NCBI GenBank assembly: GCA_016235165.1
Contig: JACRLX010000022.1
Span: 248,001-312,000, forward strand
Direction: 5' to 3'
Origin: Rhodocyclales bacterium
GTDB lineage: Bacteria > Pseudomonadota > Gammaproteobacteria > Burkholderiales > Rhodocyclaceae
DNA length: 64,000 nucleotides
Numbering within the stretch: position 1 is the stretch's first letter; each line of letters opens with the position of its first letter. Below are positions 63,791-64,000 of the stretch, piece after piece. The notes below the pieces were generated by a model. The model did no database searches. It was given only the letters and a program-made list of their open reading frames with translations, and was not told the DNA's origin. Both the position numbers and the translations under genes were made by a program.

Positions 63791-64000
63791 TCATGACGTC
63801 GACAAGTTGGAATCTGGATCGAATACCGTATCAATGTCGCGCGCGGAATGGATGACGCGAACGACGTCGATGCCATCGGATAGCGGCTCGTAGAAGATGA
63901 CATAGCGGCCGTATGGCTGGCTGCGCAAGCCGGGCGCAAGCTCATCGCGAGATCGACCCATCAAAGGCTGGGTCGCCAGCAGGTGCAGCTTGCTGTCGAG
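63791..64000 (-). CDS. ParE/RelE-like toxin, partial
   Basis: The minus-strand frame is open from the window edge to the TGA at 63791 and gives 69 residues. They begin LDSKLHLLATQPLMGRSRDE and include LAPGLRSQPYGRYVIFYEPL and GIDVVRVIHSARDI, the conserved end of ParE-family toxins (tyrosine/phenylalanine in YVIFY, R-V-x-H-x-x-R-D). The start and the antitoxin lie beyond the right edge. A plus-strand or other-frame reading of this stretch has no such motifs. Confidence 0.85.
   Translation of the reverse strand, partial: LDSKLHLLATQPLMGRSRDELAPGLRSQPYGRYVIFYEPLSDGIDVVRVIHSARDIDTVFDPDSNLSTS

Noticed and set aside
63673..63945. A 90-residue minus-strand frame at the right end
   Set aside because: Another minus frame ending at 63791 shows a clear ParE C-terminus; the 90-residue frame has no motif.

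Overview
This 64 kb window is GC-rich, densely coded DNA with no rRNA, tRNA or CRISPR array that I can see. Gene content points to a free-living aromatic-degrading, respiratory betaproteobacterium, most probably of the Rhodocyclales group. That placement is inference from the 4,5-cleavage (pmd-type) gene order, betaproteobacterial interspersed repeats and an iodate-reductase-type operon.

Layout. (1) 1-10.3 kb is a defence/mobile island: a SNF2-type helicase (cut by the left edge), a broken dinD-like gene, an AAA ATPase/DUF4276 (TOPRIM-like) pair, a type III-like methyltransferase (Mod), a Fic protein with a small antisense gene carrying the Fic-inhibitory S-x-x-x-E-G motif, and a type III-like Res subunit. 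(2) 10.3-25.7 kb is aromatic catabolism: an alpha/beta hydrolase, a TRAP transporter (dctQMP) divergent from a LysR regulator, then a protocatechuate 4,5-cleavage operon (ligJ-ligK-DUF1932 oxidoreductase-ligI-ligA-ligB-ligC). A hairpin-rich gap follows, then an aldo/keto reductase, a second LigAB-like dioxygenase pair and pobA. Together these would convert 4-hydroxybenzoate through protocatechuate to pyruvate and oxaloacetate. (3) 25.7-37.5 kb holds two large c-di-GMP enzymes (CHASE-PAS-GAF-PAS-GGDEF-EAL and hemerythrin-PAS-GGDEF-EAL), an AT-richer AAA ATPase with its own palindromic promoter, a B12-type radical SAM protein, a DUF454 membrane protein and an EF-G paralogue. (4) 37.5-55.8 kb is metal resistance: a CusSR-like two-component system, one RND efflux module of unclear metal (37.5-46.8 kb), a TetR-dsrE-tusA unit with matching operators, and a Cus-type copper/silver module (cusF, cusC, cusB with fused CusF domain, cusA). 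Two copies of the palindrome ATTACAnAAATGTAAT, one in each part, suggest one CusR-like regulon. (5) 55.8-62.1 kb, minus strand, is the most notable system: cupredoxin-like protein, two di-haem cytochrome c peroxidases, a Tat-exported Rieske protein and an arsenite-oxidase-like molybdoenzyme. It is preceded by a near-consensus sigma-54 promoter and followed by a terminator. The combination matches the dissimilatory iodate reductase idrA/idrB/idrP1/idrP2, and two arsenite-pocket residues are replaced. (6) 62.3-64 kb has a HemY-type protoporphyrinogen oxidase and the C-terminal part of a ParE-like toxin cut by the right edge.

A short dispersed repeat (core AAGTCGGCGCTGGCGG followed by ACGGCG) occurs about nine times. 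It lies at gene 3' ends and also inside reading frames, where it adds recurring peptides.
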